From assembly GCF_021245725.1 (NCBI RefSeq), contig NZ_JAJGSX010000033.1:33568-97567 (forward strand): a DNA stretch of 64,000 nt, read 5' to 3'. Within the stretch, counting starts at the first letter, position 1; the number at the start of each line of letters is the position of its first letter. Positions 41,115-49,563 of this stretch are shown here, piece by piece. The notes below the pieces were generated by a model, which had not been told where the DNA came from, made no database searches, and saw only the letters and a list, made by a program, of their open reading frames with translations. The position numbers and the translations under genes were made by a program. This stretch comes from Pseudonocardia sp. TRM90224 (GTDB lineage Bacteria; Actinomycetota; Actinomycetes; Mycobacteriales; Pseudonocardiaceae).

Positions 41115-41791
41115 CCAAGGCCGTCCATCCCACCGTCGTGCGCCACACGGCCGGCATGCACGTCTTCCTCTGGACCGCGTTCCCGCTCGCCGGCGCCGTC
41201 GCGGGCTTTGTGCTCGCCCACGTCCCGGAGTGGATCGCCGCGCTGCCGTGGTTCCCGAACCAGACGAAGATCGCCGAGCTGGCCGGGGTGATCGGGCCGA
41301 AGGTCACCGCGGCGCTGGTCGTAGTGGGTGTGCTCGCCGGTGTTGTCGTCGCACTGATGGCCCGGGCCGACCTGCTCACGGTCAGGATCGCCGACGACTC
41401 GATCACAGTCAGGCGCAACAACGACGAAGCCGCGTTCGGCCGCGACGCGGTGTCCGGCGCCTTCGTCGATGCCAAGGAGCTCGTCCTCCTCGGCCCGTCC
41501 GGCGAGGAACAGGCCAGGGAGAAGACCGATCTGAAGCCGCCGAAGCTGCGGGCCGGGTTCGAGGCGCACTGGTACGTCTGGCACGAGCACGACCCGTACG
41601 CCGCGCAGTTCACCCGCTGGATCGACGGATCCACCGGGCTGTCCCAGGACGCGAACGCGATCCTGCGCGCCCGCCAGGCCGCGATCGAGAACGACGACGC
41701 CGACGACCGCCGCGAGCTGCGCCAGGAGCTGGCCCGCCACGGGGTCTTCGTTCGCGACGAAGGCAAGCGCCAGTACTGGCGCGCCGTCTGA
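41111..41791 (+). CDS. YqeB-like membrane protein
   Basis: A 226-residue protein with two membrane spans (about 18-38 and 62-85) and a cytoplasmic domain. The soluble part reads LTVRIADDSITVRRNNDEA, GAFVDAKELVLLGPSGEE and ends RDEGKRQYWRAV, a pattern I associate with actinobacterial YqeB-family proteins, thought to carry a PH-like domain. Function unknown. Its last codons form one arm of a terminator with the convergent gene. Confidence 0.72.
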   Translation: MTKAVHPTVVRHTAGMHVFLWTAFPLAGAVAGFVLAHVPEWIAALPWFPNQTKIAELAGVIGPKVTAALVVVGVLAGVVVALMARADLLTVRIADDSITVRRNNDEAAFGRDAVSGAFVDAKELVLLGPSGEEQAREKTDLKPPKLRAGFEAHWYVWHEHDPYAAQFTRWIDGSTGLSQDANAILRARQAAIENDDADDRRELRQELARHGVFVRDEGKRQYWRAV

Positions 41792-41818
41792 GGTCAGGCC
41801 GGCGCGCCAGTACTGGCG
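41768..41818. terminator. 18-base inverted repeat shared by two convergent gene ends
   Basis: CGCCAGTACTGGCGCGCC at 41768-41785 and its exact complement at 41801-41818, with a 15-base loop. Each arm lies inside the last codons of a gene (YqeB-like and oxidoreductase), so the terminator is made of coding sequence. Confidence 0.8.
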
Positions 41819-42801
41819 GAGCGGTAGGCGCGCTCGACGATCCGCAACGACCGCAGCCCCGACTCGCCGTCGGGTTGCGGCCGGCGGCCTTCGCGGACCG
41901 CGGAGAGGAACTCGTCGAGCATCGCGGCGTCGCCGCCCTCGTCGTAGTCGATCCACAGCGGCGACCGGGTCGGCTCCTGGAAGCCGTGGATCTTCTGCCC
42001 GAACGCGTCGAGGTCGGCGATCCCGCCCTCACCGACGACCCTCAGCGTGAGCCCACCCCACGTCGGGTAGTGCGCCGGCTTCGACCAGCTGCAGTCGATC
42101 GTTGCGATGACGCCGCCCGGGTAGCCGATCGAGAGCAGCCCGCCGGTCTCCAGCTCGGTCTCGTCCTCCCTGATCATCCGGTTGGTCACCGCGTGCACCG
42201 ACTCCGCCTCCGCGCCGTCGAAGAGCGCGTCGAGCAGGTCGGCGATGTGCACGGTGTGGTCCATCACCGCGCCCCCGCCGGCCAGCTCGGCGTTGCCGAA
42301 CCACGACCGGGAGTGCGCAGGCAGCTGCCCGTTGTTCGTCCCCGCCACCGCGACGATCCGCCCCAGCTGCGGGTACGCGTCGCGCAGCGCCTGGAAGGGT
42401 CGGGAGAACCGCACCGGGTAGGCGACCATGAGCGAAACGCCGGCCGCGGCGCACGCCGCGATCATGGCCTCGCCGTCGGCGACGGTCGTCGCGAGCGGCT
42501 TCTCGCACAGGACGTGCGCGCCCGCGGCAGCGGCCAGCTCGGTGAGCTCGCGGTGGCGGGCGTTCTCCGAGCAGATGATCACCGCGTCCGGCCGGCGCGC
42601 GAGCAGCTCCGCGTACGTGTCGACGTAGTCGGTGACGCCCAGCCGCTCCGCGAGCTCGCGCCCGCCCGACTCCCCGGGCCGGTCCACCGCGTCCGGATCG
42701 GCGACGACGAGCCGCACGTCCGGCCGCGCCGCCAGCAGCCCGATGTAGCCGGCAGCGTGCAGGTGCGCCATCGACATGACGCCAACGGTCAACTCGCTCA
42801 T
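41794..42801 (-). CDS. Gfo/Idh/MocA-family oxidoreductase (second of pair)
   Basis: A 335-residue NAD(P)-dependent oxidoreductase. The signature is AHVLCEKPLATT with the catalytic Lys of EKP, and HTVHIADLLDALFDG carries the substrate-side His. The Rossmann start is degenerate (TVGVMSMAHLHAAGY lacks the full GxGxxG), unlike its neighbour. It is last in the ROK-regulated operon and overlaps the preceding oxidoreductase by four bases. It probably oxidises or epimerises an imported sugar or inositol derivative. Confidence 0.87.
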   Translation of the reverse strand: MSELTVGVMSMAHLHAAGYIGLLAARPDVRLVVADPDAVDRPGESGGRELAERLGVTDYVDTYAELLARRPDAVIICSENARHRELTELAAAAGAHVLCEKPLATTVADGEAMIAACAAAGVSLMVAYPVRFSRPFQALRDAYPQLGRIVAVAGTNNGQLPAHSRSWFGNAELAGGGAVMDHTVHIADLLDALFDGAEAESVHAVTNRMIREDETELETGGLLSIGYPGGVIATIDCSWSKPAHYPTWGGLTLRVVGEGGIADLDAFGQKIHGFQEPTRSPLWIDYDEGGDAAMLDEFLSAVREGRRPQPDGESGLRSLRIVERAYRSASTGAPA

Positions 42802-43802
42802 GCCGCCACCTCCACCGGTGCGCCGGTCAGGATCGACGTGTTCGCGGCGACGGCGAGCCGCACCGCCGCCACACCGTCCTCCGCGCTCACCCGCGGCGGC
42901 GGCCCCCCGCTGAACGAGACGGCGAACTCACGCAGCTCGGTGAGGAACGGGCTCTCCACCGTCGGGCTCACCGAGACCAGCTCACCGCCGGCCCGGGCCG
43001 CCCCGGCATCGACGACGAGCGGCGCCGCGCCCGCCGAGTCGTGCTCCAGCAACCCGTCGGTGCCGGCCACCTGGAACCCGTAGCGGAACCGGGTGCCCTG
43101 CCGCGCCCAGGTCCCGGAGCAGCTGCTGATGGCCCCGCCGGCGTGCGTGGCCGTGACGTGCGCAGACACGACCCCGTCGGTCGTGCCCGGCGAGCTGTCG
43201 ACGATCCGCGCGAAGACCGTCTCGATCTCGCCGCCGATCCACCTCGCGAAGTCGAGGTCGTGGATCATCTGGTCCATCACGAGCCCGCCGGAGAGCGCGG
43301 GATCGGCGAACCAGCCGCCGAGGGGCCGCGAGCCGCACCGGTGGAACCGCAGCACGGCGGGTGCGCCGACCGCGCCGGCGGCCACCGCGCGCTGCAACGC
43401 CGAGTACTCGGCGAAGTAGCGAACCACGTGCCCCGGCAGGAGCTGGACCCCAGCAGAGGCGCACGCCTTGACCATCGCCTCCGCCGTCGCGGTGTCGAGC
43501 GCGAACGGCTTCTCGCAGACGATGTGCCGCCCCGCGGCCGCCGCGGCCAGGACGATCTCGGGGTGGGTGAAGGTCGGCGTGACGACGTCGACGACCTCGA
43601 CCGCGTCGAGCAGCTCGTCGAGCGACTCCGCGACCTGTCCGCCAGCGAACTCGTTGACCAGCGTGCCCGCGGCACCGTCGATGGAGTAGACGGTGACCTG
43701 TGCGCCGAGCGCGAGCCATGCAGGGAGGTGCAGGCGGGCTATTCCACCCGCCCCGACGAGCCCGACCCGGAGGCCGGCCTTGATCGTGTTGATGACGGTC
43801 AT
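42798..43802 (-). CDS. Gfo/Idh/MocA-family oxidoreductase (first of pair)
   Basis: A 334-residue oxidoreductase. It has the dinucleotide motif GLVGAGGIARLH, the EKP catalytic lysine in HIVCEKPFALDT, and DQMIHDLDFARWIGG with the active-site His. Together with the next gene it likely makes a two-step oxidation or isomerisation of a sugar brought in by the linked importer. ATGA overlap with the permease gene upstream. Confidence 0.9.
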   Translation of the reverse strand: MTVINTIKAGLRVGLVGAGGIARLHLPAWLALGAQVTVYSIDGAAGTLVNEFAGGQVAESLDELLDAVEVVDVVTPTFTHPEIVLAAAAAGRHIVCEKPFALDTATAEAMVKACASAGVQLLPGHVVRYFAEYSALQRAVAAGAVGAPAVLRFHRCGSRPLGGWFADPALSGGLVMDQMIHDLDFARWIGGEIETVFARIVDSSPGTTDGVVSAHVTATHAGGAISSCSGTWARQGTRFRYGFQVAGTDGLLEHDSAGAAPLVVDAGAARAGGELVSVSPTVESPFLTELREFAVSFSGGPPPRVSAEDGVAAVRLAVAANTSILTGAPVEVAA

Positions 43803-44641
43803 CCCTTCACTCCGGACAGGGCGATGCCCTGCACGAACTGCCGTTGCAGTGCCAGGTAGGCGACGATCATCGGGATCGACGCCATGAACGACCCGGCCAT
43901 GAGCACCGGGTAGTTCGTCCGGAACTGCCCCTGCATGCTGGTGAGGCCGGCGCTGATCGGCATCGTCGCCGGGTCGGTGTTCACCACCAGCGGCCACAGC
44001 AGGTCGTTCCACGCGTGCATCATCGTGATCACGGCGAGCGCTGCGAGCGCCGGTTTCACCAGCGGCAGCATCACCGAATAGAAGATCCGGAATCGGCCCG
44101 CGCCATCCAGGACGGCGGCCTCTTCCAGGTCTTTCGGAATGGTCATGAAGAACTGCCGCAGCAGGAACGTGCCGAATGCCGAGAAGACGCCGGGCAGGAT
44201 CAGCGCGGGCAAGGTGTTGAGCAGTCCGAGCCAGGACATGATCTGGTACTGCGGCAGGATGAGCAGCTGCTTGGGGATCATCAGCACCGAGAGGAACAGC
44301 GCGAACAGCAGCCCGCGGCCGGGGAACTCCAGCCTGGCGAACGCGTAGGCGCCGAGCGCGCAGAACGCGAGCTGGCCGATCGTGCAGGCCGCCGCGACGA
44401 TGATCGAGTTCACCAGCTGCTGCCCGAACGGCAGCGAGGTGAACACCTCGGCGAAGTTGTCCCACACCCATTCCAGCGGCAGGAACGTCGGCGGGACGTT
44501 CGTGACCTCCGACTCGGACTTCAGTGCAGTCAGCACCTGCCACAGGAACGGCCCGATCATCAGCACCGCGCCGACGGTCAGCACGGCGTGCGTGACGACG
44601 GAGCCGATCCGGGAGGTGCGGGCGGAGATGGCCTCAGACAT
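43799..44641 (-). CDS. Sugar ABC transporter permease (MalG type)
   Basis: A 280-residue permease with six spans. The EAA loop reads DLEEAAVLDGAGRFRIFYSV and the C-terminus is GIALSGVKG, as in CUT1 MalG-like proteins. It pairs with the MalF-type permease upstream (eight-base overlap). The operon has no ATPase. Confidence 0.9.
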   Translation of the reverse strand: MSEAISARTSRIGSVVTHAVLTVGAVLMIGPFLWQVLTALKSESEVTNVPPTFLPLEWVWDNFAEVFTSLPFGQQLVNSIIVAAACTIGQLAFCALGAYAFARLEFPGRGLLFALFLSVLMIPKQLLILPQYQIMSWLGLLNTLPALILPGVFSAFGTFLLRQFFMTIPKDLEEAAVLDGAGRFRIFYSVMLPLVKPALAALAVITMMHAWNDLLWPLVVNTDPATMPISAGLTSMQGQFRTNYPVLMAGSFMASIPMIVAYLALQRQFVQGIALSGVKG

Positions 44642-45572
44642 AGTTCACCCACCTGCGCTGGAGCCGGAACTGCACGTACGTCAACGCGCCGATGACCAGC
44701 ATCAGCAGGAACGCGAGCGCCGTCGCGGAGCCCTTGTCACCCTCGGCGAACGCCTTTTGGTAGAAGAGCGAGAGGATCGATTGCGTGGCGTTGAACGCCG
44801 GGTTCGCCGAGACGCCGCTCTGGCTCATCACGTAGATCAGGTCGAAGATCTGCAGCGTCGCGATGACGTTGACGATCGAGCAGAAGAAGATCGACGGCGA
44901 CAGCAGCGGCAGCGTCACGTGCCAGAACCGGCGGAAGCCCGTCGCGCCGTCCAGCTCGGCGGCCTCGTTGTACTCGGCGGGGATGTCCTTCACGCCGGCG
45001 ATGAAGATGATCAGGTAGTAGCCGACCTGCGACCACACCTGCACGATCCCGATCGCCACCAGCGCCGTCGCCGGATTCGACACCCAGTACGTGCCGGGGA
45101 TGCCGAAGATGCCGAGGAACTGGTTGATCAGCCCGAAGTCGCCGTTGTAGAGCCATTTCCAGACCATTCCGCTCGCGACCGGCAGCGTCACGAACGGGAT
45201 GAAGTAGAGCGCGCGGTAGATGGCGACACCACGCAGCCCCTTCCGGTTGAGCAGCACCGCGCAGAGGATCGCGATGGGCAGCGTCAGCAGGCCGATCAGC
45301 GCGTAGAGCAGCGTGTTGCCCATCGCCGTCCAGAACGTTTCCAGCTGGAAGATCCCGACGTAGTTGGAGACACCGTTGAACGTGTTGCCGCCGAACGGGC
45401 CCCACTCGGTGAAGCTCAGCACGAACGTCGTGACGGCCGGGATGATGTAGAGCACGCCGAGCCCGATGCCGACGGGCGCGATGAACAGGTAGGCGCTGCG
45501 GTCGATCCGGCGGGGGCGGGACGTCGCGGTCGTGCCGCGAGCCGCGGCCGGCCGGACGGCGAGGTCGGTCAT
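44634..45572 (-). CDS. Sugar ABC transporter permease (MalF type)
   Basis: A 312-residue permease with six spans and the EAA loop EYNEAAELDGATGFRRFWHV. AAAGGAG precedes the ATG, which overlaps the binding-protein stop. It forms the importer channel with the next gene product. Confidence 0.9.
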   Translation of the reverse strand: MTDLAVRPAAARGTTATSRPRRIDRSAYLFIAPVGIGLGVLYIIPAVTTFVLSFTEWGPFGGNTFNGVSNYVGIFQLETFWTAMGNTLLYALIGLLTLPIAILCAVLLNRKGLRGVAIYRALYFIPFVTLPVASGMVWKWLYNGDFGLINQFLGIFGIPGTYWVSNPATALVAIGIVQVWSQVGYYLIIFIAGVKDIPAEYNEAAELDGATGFRRFWHVTLPLLSPSIFFCSIVNVIATLQIFDLIYVMSQSGVSANPAFNATQSILSLFYQKAFAEGDKGSATALAFLLMLVIGALTYVQFRLQRRWVNYV

Positions 45573-46909
45573 GCTGACTCCTTTGCGAGCACGACGTTCA
45601 TGTCGTTGGCCAGCAGGCGGGCCGAGTCCGCGATCGGCCTGCTGCCCTGCCCGACCCACGAGAGCCCGAGCACCTGCAGCTGCATCGATTCCCACGACTC
45701 CGTGTTGACCGAGGCCGGGTACGCCGTCGCGTCGGGCACCTGGTCGATGAAGGACTGCAGCCGGAACTCCGGCCGGGAGTCCAGGTACGCCTGCTGGGTG
45801 CCGGCGAAGCTGGGCAGGATCGTCCCGGACCGGCCCTGGATCTCGCCGGTGACCCGGTTGGCCATGAACCGGACGAACTCGAAGCACGCGTCGGGGTGCG
45901 GCGTGCGGGCGTTGACGACGTTCGCGAGCCCGTGGATGACCGTGGCGCGCCGCCGCCCGCGGGGGAGTACGGCGATGCCGGTGCGGGCCCTGGCCTTCTC
46001 GTCCTTGTAGAGCGCGTTGGCGTCGTTGGGCAGGCCGGTCATCATCGCGACCTTCCCGCTCTGCATCAGCGATCGTTCGTTCGTGTCGGCGATGGCCATG
46101 GCGTTCGGCGAGAAGCCCTTGTCGATCATCTCGGTGAGGTAGCGGAGCCCGCCGATCGTCGCCTCGTCGGCGAAGCCGGAGCGGCTGTCGCGCAGCACCC
46201 AGCCGTCGTTCTGGAAGATCGCCGGATAGAGCGCTCGTTGCCGGTCGAGCGGCGCGGCGTAACCGAAGACGGACTGCGCCGGGTCGCGCAGCGCTCCCGC
46301 GGCGTCGACGACGTGCTGCCACGTCCACGTCTCGTCGGGGTAACCGATGCCGGCCTTGTCGAACAGCTCGCGGTTGTAGTACAGGCTGATCGTGTCGAAG
46401 TCCTTGGGGATGCCGTACTGCTCGCCGTCGAACTGGTAGAGCCGCACCAGGTTCTGCGGGTGGTCGGCGAGGGTCTCGCCGGCCGTCCGCAGCCGCGCAC
46501 CCAGCGGCAGCAGGGTCCCGTACTTGGCGAACTTCTGGATGTTGGGCGCGTTCATCCAGAACACGTCGGCGGCGCCGCCGCCGGTGATGGACGTGCGCAG
46601 CCTCGTCCAGTACGTGACGAACGGGGTGAGCTGGATCGTGATCTCGATGTCGGGGTGGTCCTTGCGGAACTCGTCGACGACCTGCTGCATCGCCGGTACC
46701 TGGTCCTTGTCCCAGACGGCGTAGCCGATGCGGGCGCGCCCGCCACCGGCGTTGAAGGCCGGGCCGGCCGAGGAGCACGCCGCCGACGCGGCCATCGGGA
46801 GCGGCAGCGCGGCCAGCGCGCGCAGGACGGTGCGGCGGGAGAGCGGCGGGCTCGCAGGCGGGCTCTCAGGCGGGCTCTCAGTCGGGTGGTGCAGAGGGAC
46901 GTGCGTCAT
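45569..46909 (-). CDS. Sugar-binding lipoprotein of ABC transporter
   Basis: A 446-residue solute-binding protein. The N-terminus has a Pro-rich repeat (SPPESPPASPP), RR and a hydrophobic stretch, then the lipobox ASAACSS. The mature part has DVFWMNAPNIQKFAKYG and aromatic residues expected for sugar contact. The gene overlaps the end of the ROK gene by 32 bases, so it is expressed from the ROK promoter. Confidence 0.88.
   Translation of the reverse strand: MTHVPLHHPTESPPESPPASPPLSRRTVLRALAALPLPMAASAACSSAGPAFNAGGGRARIGYAVWDKDQVPAMQQVVDEFRKDHPDIEITIQLTPFVTYWTRLRTSITGGGAADVFWMNAPNIQKFAKYGTLLPLGARLRTAGETLADHPQNLVRLYQFDGEQYGIPKDFDTISLYYNRELFDKAGIGYPDETWTWQHVVDAAGALRDPAQSVFGYAAPLDRQRALYPAIFQNDGWVLRDSRSGFADEATIGGLRYLTEMIDKGFSPNAMAIADTNERSLMQSGKVAMMTGLPNDANALYKDEKARARTGIAVLPRGRRRATVIHGLANVVNARTPHPDACFEFVRFMANRVTGEIQGRSGTILPSFAGTQQAYLDSRPEFRLQSFIDQVPDATAYPASVNTESWESMQLQVLGLSWVGQGSRPIADSARLLANDMNVVLAKESA
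46846..46881. repeat. 12-base tandem repeat encoding SPPE/SPPA units
   Basis: Three copies of GCGGGCTCTCAG (first with one change) in the 5' end of the binding-protein gene. They encode the Pro-rich segment before the signal peptide; copy number may vary without frame loss. Confidence 0.85.
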
Positions 46910-48065
46910 TGCCGACCTCCACGGAACGGGGGATGGGGGGAGCGGTGAGGGGTGGGTGGACGATCGCCGCGATCAGCGGGGTGGTTCGGATGGCCAGCTG
47001 CAGCGCGGAACGGACGGCCCCGAGCACGACCGCCTCCGGGCCGAGCTGCGAGAGCACCAGCGGCATGGTGGTGAACACCGGCCGGTCGAGGTGGCGCTCG
47101 ACGCCGTCGAGCAGCGGCCGGCCCGCGCGCGAGACGCCGCCGCCGATCACCACCATGTCGGGGTCGAACGCCTTCATCACGAACTCGACGTTCTTCGCGA
47201 GGTGTCGGTAGAACACCTCGACCCGCTCCGCGGCGCCGGCGTCGCCGGCGAGCGCGGCGCGGAACGTGCCGTCGACGGTCGAACCCGGGCCCGCGAGCAG
47301 CTCTTCGGTGTCGAAGAACAGGTCGGGGATGCTGCCGAGCTCGCCGGCCGCGCCGTGGCGGCCGAGGTGCAGGTGGCCGTCGACCATGATGCCGGCGCTG
47401 GTCCGGCGGCCGGCCAGCAGGTAGACGACGTCGTCGACCAGCCGGGCGGCACCCAGCCAGTGCTCGGCGAGCGTCGCCATGTTGGCGTCGTTGACGATGC
47501 TGACCGGGACGCCCGACCAGCGGTGGAAGTGCTTCTCGAGGTGCACACCCGTCCAGTCCGGGATCACCGAGCTGAGGGTGACGCGGCCGCCGGGGTCGAC
47601 GATGCCGGAGACGCCGAGGCTCATGGCCAGCGTCTCGCCCGGCTCGACCCCGACGGCGGCCGTGGCGTCGGTGATCAGCGACCGGACCGCGACCAGCCGC
47701 TCGGTGCCGGCCGCCGTGCGGTCGATCGGGCGCGACTCGGTGTGGCGAGCGGCGCCGGTGATGTCGGCGACGATCGCGGTGAGCGTGTTGACGCCGACGT
47801 CCACCCCTACGACGAACCCGGCGCTCGGGTTGAGCCGGTAGGTGCGTGCCGGGCGTCCCGCCGAGCGGCCGTCGGCCGGCTCGACGGGGTCCTCCTGCTC
47901 GACCCAGCCCATGCCGATCAGCTCGGTGAGGATCGAGTCGACGGTCGGACGGGACAGGCCGGTCAGGCGGGCCAGCTCGGCGAGTCGTGTCCCCTCGTCG
48001 GGGCGTAGACCGGCGAGCACGCGCACGGTGTTGGCGTGCCGCTCGGCCGATGAGGTCGGAGCCAC
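46878..48065 (-). CDS. ROK-family transcriptional repressor
   Basis: A 395-residue ROK protein. A winged helix-turn-helix (about residues 5-70, TRLAELARLTGLSRPTVDSI) precedes the sugar-kinase-like domain with GVDVGVNTLTAIV and MVVIGGGVS. The usual ROK cysteine cluster for zinc is missing (GRHGAAGELGSIPDL has none), so it is either zinc-free or changed. It heads the operon for a sugar importer and two oxidoreductases, and should repress it until the sugar binds. The mRNA appears leaderless. Confidence 0.88.
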   Translation of the reverse strand: MAPTSSAERHANTVRVLAGLRPDEGTRLAELARLTGLSRPTVDSILTELIGMGWVEQEDPVEPADGRSAGRPARTYRLNPSAGFVVGVDVGVNTLTAIVADITGAARHTESRPIDRTAAGTERLVAVRSLITDATAAVGVEPGETLAMSLGVSGIVDPGGRVTLSSVIPDWTGVHLEKHFHRWSGVPVSIVNDANMATLAEHWLGAARLVDDVVYLLAGRRTSAGIMVDGHLHLGRHGAAGELGSIPDLFFDTEELLAGPGSTVDGTFRAALAGDAGAAERVEVFYRHLAKNVEFVMKAFDPDMVVIGGGVSRAGRPLLDGVERHLDRPVFTTMPLVLSQLGPEAVVLGAVRSALQLAIRTTPLIAAIVHPPLTAPPIPRSVEVGNDARPSAPPD

Positions 48066-48071
48066 GGCATT

Positions 48072-48100
48072 AAGCTAGCCGGGTTGCATAATTGCCGCAA
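48072..48100 (-). promoter_or_regulatory. Promoter of ROK operon
   Basis: On the minus strand TTGCGG (48100-48095) and TAGCTT (48077-48072) are exactly 17 bases apart, and the start codon begins at 48065, so the transcript is probably leaderless. TTGC-ATAATTGCC-GCAA (48084-48100) overlaps the promoter and could be the ROK operator. Confidence 0.75.
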
Positions 48101-48168
48101 GGTAGGTCATGGTGGTTTTGGACATGTAAGGGTTGACGCGCACTAGCCGGTTACATCAGGGTGGATTC

Positions 48169-48432
48169 GTGACGTTCCACCTGAAAGGTCCTGATCCACA
48201 TCCCGACCCGCACAACTGGCGCACGGTCGCCCGCCACCGCACCGTCGAAGGCCGGATCCGCCACCAGATCTGCCGATGCGGCGCGACCCGCGTGCTGCTG
48301 GGTCGCCAGGAGCGCTGGCGCTCGACCGAGACCACGTGCTCGGCGCCGCCCGTGACCATCCCGGCGCCGACGGGATGGCCGCACCGCAAGGGCTGGGTGG
48401 AGTCGGGCCTGTTCCGGACAGAAGGGCGCTAG
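48169..48432 (+). CDS. Small hypothetical basic protein
   Basis: An 87-residue basic protein starting at GTG, with one Cys pair in QICRCGATRVLL that might bind metal with a later Cys. I recognise no family. It is divergent from the ROK gene and overlaps the end of the convergent esterase gene by four bases. Codon use agrees with a real gene but the evidence is modest. Confidence 0.5.
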   Translation: MTFHLKGPDPHPDPHNWRTVARHRTVEGRIRHQICRCGATRVLLGRQERWRSTETTCSAPPVTIPAPTGWPHRKGWVESGLFRTEGR

Positions 48433-49463
48433 CGCGTCTCGCCCGCCCGCACGGGCGCGAGCGCCGCCGCCAGCGCGTCGGTGGCGCTGCGTCGGAACGC
48501 GACGACGGTGGGTGCGTCGGGCAGCATCGACAGCACGCCGTGGTACACGCCGGTCACGGCCTCGAGCTGGCACGGCACCCCGGCCTCCGCGAGGCGGCCG
48601 GCGTACGCGGTGTCCTCCGCGTGGAACAGGTCGAGGTCACCGACGCCGATCCAGGCCGGCGGCAGCCCGCTGAGGTCCTCGCGGCGAGCGGGGACGGCGT
48701 ACGGGCGGTTCTCCTCGGCGCCGGGCCGGTGGCCGAGGTAGGACGTCCAGCCGTACATGTTCGACGCCGGGCTCCAGACGAGCGTCCGCGGTTGCGATTC
48801 GTCGAGCGTGGTCCGGTCGTCCAGCATCGGGTAGACCAGCAACTGGAAGCACACCGGCACCTCGCCGCGGTCGTGCGCCAGCTGCGCGAGCGCCGCCGCG
48901 AGTCCGCCGCCTGCGCTTTCGCCGCCGATGGCGATGCGGTCGGGGTCGACACCCAGGTCCTCGGCGTTGTCGTGGAGCCAGCGCAGGCCCGTGTAGCAGT
49001 CCTCCAGCCCCGCGGGGAACGGATCGGCCGGGGCGAGGCGGTAGTTCACGTTGACGACGGTGATGCCGAGGTCGCGCGCGATCCGGCTGCAGAGGGCGTG
49101 GTCGCCGGCGGCGTCACCGAGCACGTACCCGCCGCCGTGGATCCAGAGCAACGCACCGGACGGGCGGGCCCGCTCCGCGGTGCCGTAGACGTGCACCTGG
49201 ACCGGCGGATGACCATCACGCCCCGCGACGGTGTGCGTGGTCAGCTCCACGCCGTCCGCGACCTCGCCCACGGGCAGCGGCAGCGCGTTGATCAGCCGGA
49301 CGACGACGTTCGACCGGATGTCCAGCGGGATCCGCAGCAAGGGGAGCCCGCGCAGCTCCGGCAGCACGGCCTCCAGTGCACGCGCCTGCGCCCGGATCGC
49401 GCGGGCGAGCGTGACCCCGACCGCAACCGTGGCCGCTCCCAGCAATGCCGTTCTGAAATTCAT
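48429..49463 (-). CDS. Alpha/beta hydrolase, hormone-sensitive-lipase family
   Basis: A 344-residue esterase. It has HGGGYVLGD (oxyanion hole) and GESAGGGLA with the nucleophile serine; the acid and histidine are in IGVGDLDLFH and GVYHGVLS. A membrane-anchor-like hydrophobic N-terminus (about 4-25) suggests attachment to the membrane or export. It likely cleaves short acyl esters. CATCAGGAGG lies upstream of the start on the plus strand, so no strong ribosome site is visible on the coding strand. Confidence 0.87.
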   Translation of the reverse strand: MNFRTALLGAATVAVGVTLARAIRAQARALEAVLPELRGLPLLRIPLDIRSNVVVRLINALPLPVGEVADGVELTTHTVAGRDGHPPVQVHVYGTAERARPSGALLWIHGGGYVLGDAAGDHALCSRIARDLGITVVNVNYRLAPADPFPAGLEDCYTGLRWLHDNAEDLGVDPDRIAIGGESAGGGLAAALAQLAHDRGEVPVCFQLLVYPMLDDRTTLDESQPRTLVWSPASNMYGWTSYLGHRPGAEENRPYAVPARREDLSGLPPAWIGVGDLDLFHAEDTAYAGRLAEAGVPCQLEAVTGVYHGVLSMLPDAPTVVAFRRSATDALAAALAPVRAGETR

Positions 49464-49501
49464 CAGGAGGCCCGTCCCGTCGCCGTCGCCCGTCGTTCCT
49501 G

Positions 49502-49548
49502 ATCATTGTGCCCGGGACGGGCAAATCATCATTGTGCCCGGGACGGGC
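49502..49548. repeat. Two direct 21-base repeats before esterase gene
   Basis: ATCATTGTGCCCGGGACGGG plus C is repeated with a 26-base period (49502-49522 and 49528-49548). Each carries a small GCCCG-GGA-CGGGC stem. They lie between the esterase start and the end of the FemAB-like gene; either an operator pair or a duplication. Confidence 0.75.
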
Positions 49549-49563
49549 GGATCACCGATCGGT

